Shown: positions 5,135-5,177 of the stretch, one piece after another
Position numbering within the stretch: the stretch's first letter is position 1
How the letters are laid out: each line of letters begins with the position of its first letter
Source: Candidatus Cardinium sp. cBcalN2
GTDB taxonomy: Bacteria > Bacteroidota > Bacteroidia > Cytophagales > Amoebophilaceae
Assembly (NCBI RefSeq): GCF_022810445.1
Contig: NZ_JAACGD010000092.1
Span: forward strand, 1-5,177
Direction of reading: 5' to 3'
DNA: 5,177 nt
Translations under genes and position numbers: made by a program
The notes under the pieces: generated by a model
Seen by the model: only the letters and a program-made list of their open reading frames with translations
Databases searched by the model: none
What the model was told of the DNA's origin: nothing

Positions 5135-5177
5135 GGGCTGATTGCTGATCGCAACTATTTTACAAGGGGCGTTTTTG

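Larger units (their letters stand above)
4804..5177. other. 374-bp non-coding right flank
   Basis: No believable gene was found; the open frames crossing it are short and lack motifs. It holds the hairpin after mnmE, an AT-rich hairpin TTAAAAAAT/ATTTTTTAA (4972-4980 with 4983-4991), and the structured repeat block at 4993-5134. The last 40 bases show nothing recognisable. Confidence 0.6.

Overview
The window looks like part of the AT-rich genome of a Bacteroidota endosymbiont, most likely Amoebophilaceae (the Candidatus Amoebophilus / Cardinium group). This rests on four things: an ankyrin-repeat lipoprotein of the kind abundant in those symbionts, genes mostly lacking a clear Shine-Dalgarno, a group II intron, and the general look of the TruA and MnmE proteins. 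It is an inference from style, not from a database match.

Left part (1-1846, all minus strand). Positions 1-670 are the 5' part of a group II intron. The intron RNA starts at a GTGCG boundary at 670. Its intron-encoded reverse transcriptase/maturase starts at 143 behind a strong Shine-Dalgarno and runs off the left edge. The intron sits 36 bp downstream of an ankyrin-repeat lipoprotein gene (707-1846). That gene is split by one in-frame TGA at 1055-1057, and ankyrin homology continues in the same frame and repeat phase on both sides. So it is either a fresh nonsense pseudogene or, less likely, a readthrough case. Its 3' part also carries a 36-bp tandem duplication that breaks the repeat period.

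Middle (1847-2660). A 435-bp gap without a convincing gene holds a 14-bp and a 26-bp perfect palindrome. It is followed by a small three-helix membrane protein of unknown function (2282-2536, minus). The interval 2537-2675 separates this gene from the divergent truA gene and should hold promoters for both, though none could be assigned confidently.

Right part (2676-4803, plus strand). truA and mnmE lie one base apart and are probably co-transcribed. Both act on tRNA: TruA makes pseudouridine at positions 38-40, and MnmE with MnmG modifies the wobble uridine at position 34. They form a small housekeeping tRNA-modification operon.

Right edge (4804-5177). No gene was found. The region holds a hairpin just after mnmE, then a strongly structured block (about 4972-5134) of nested inverted repeats that looks like a dispersed intergenic repeat.
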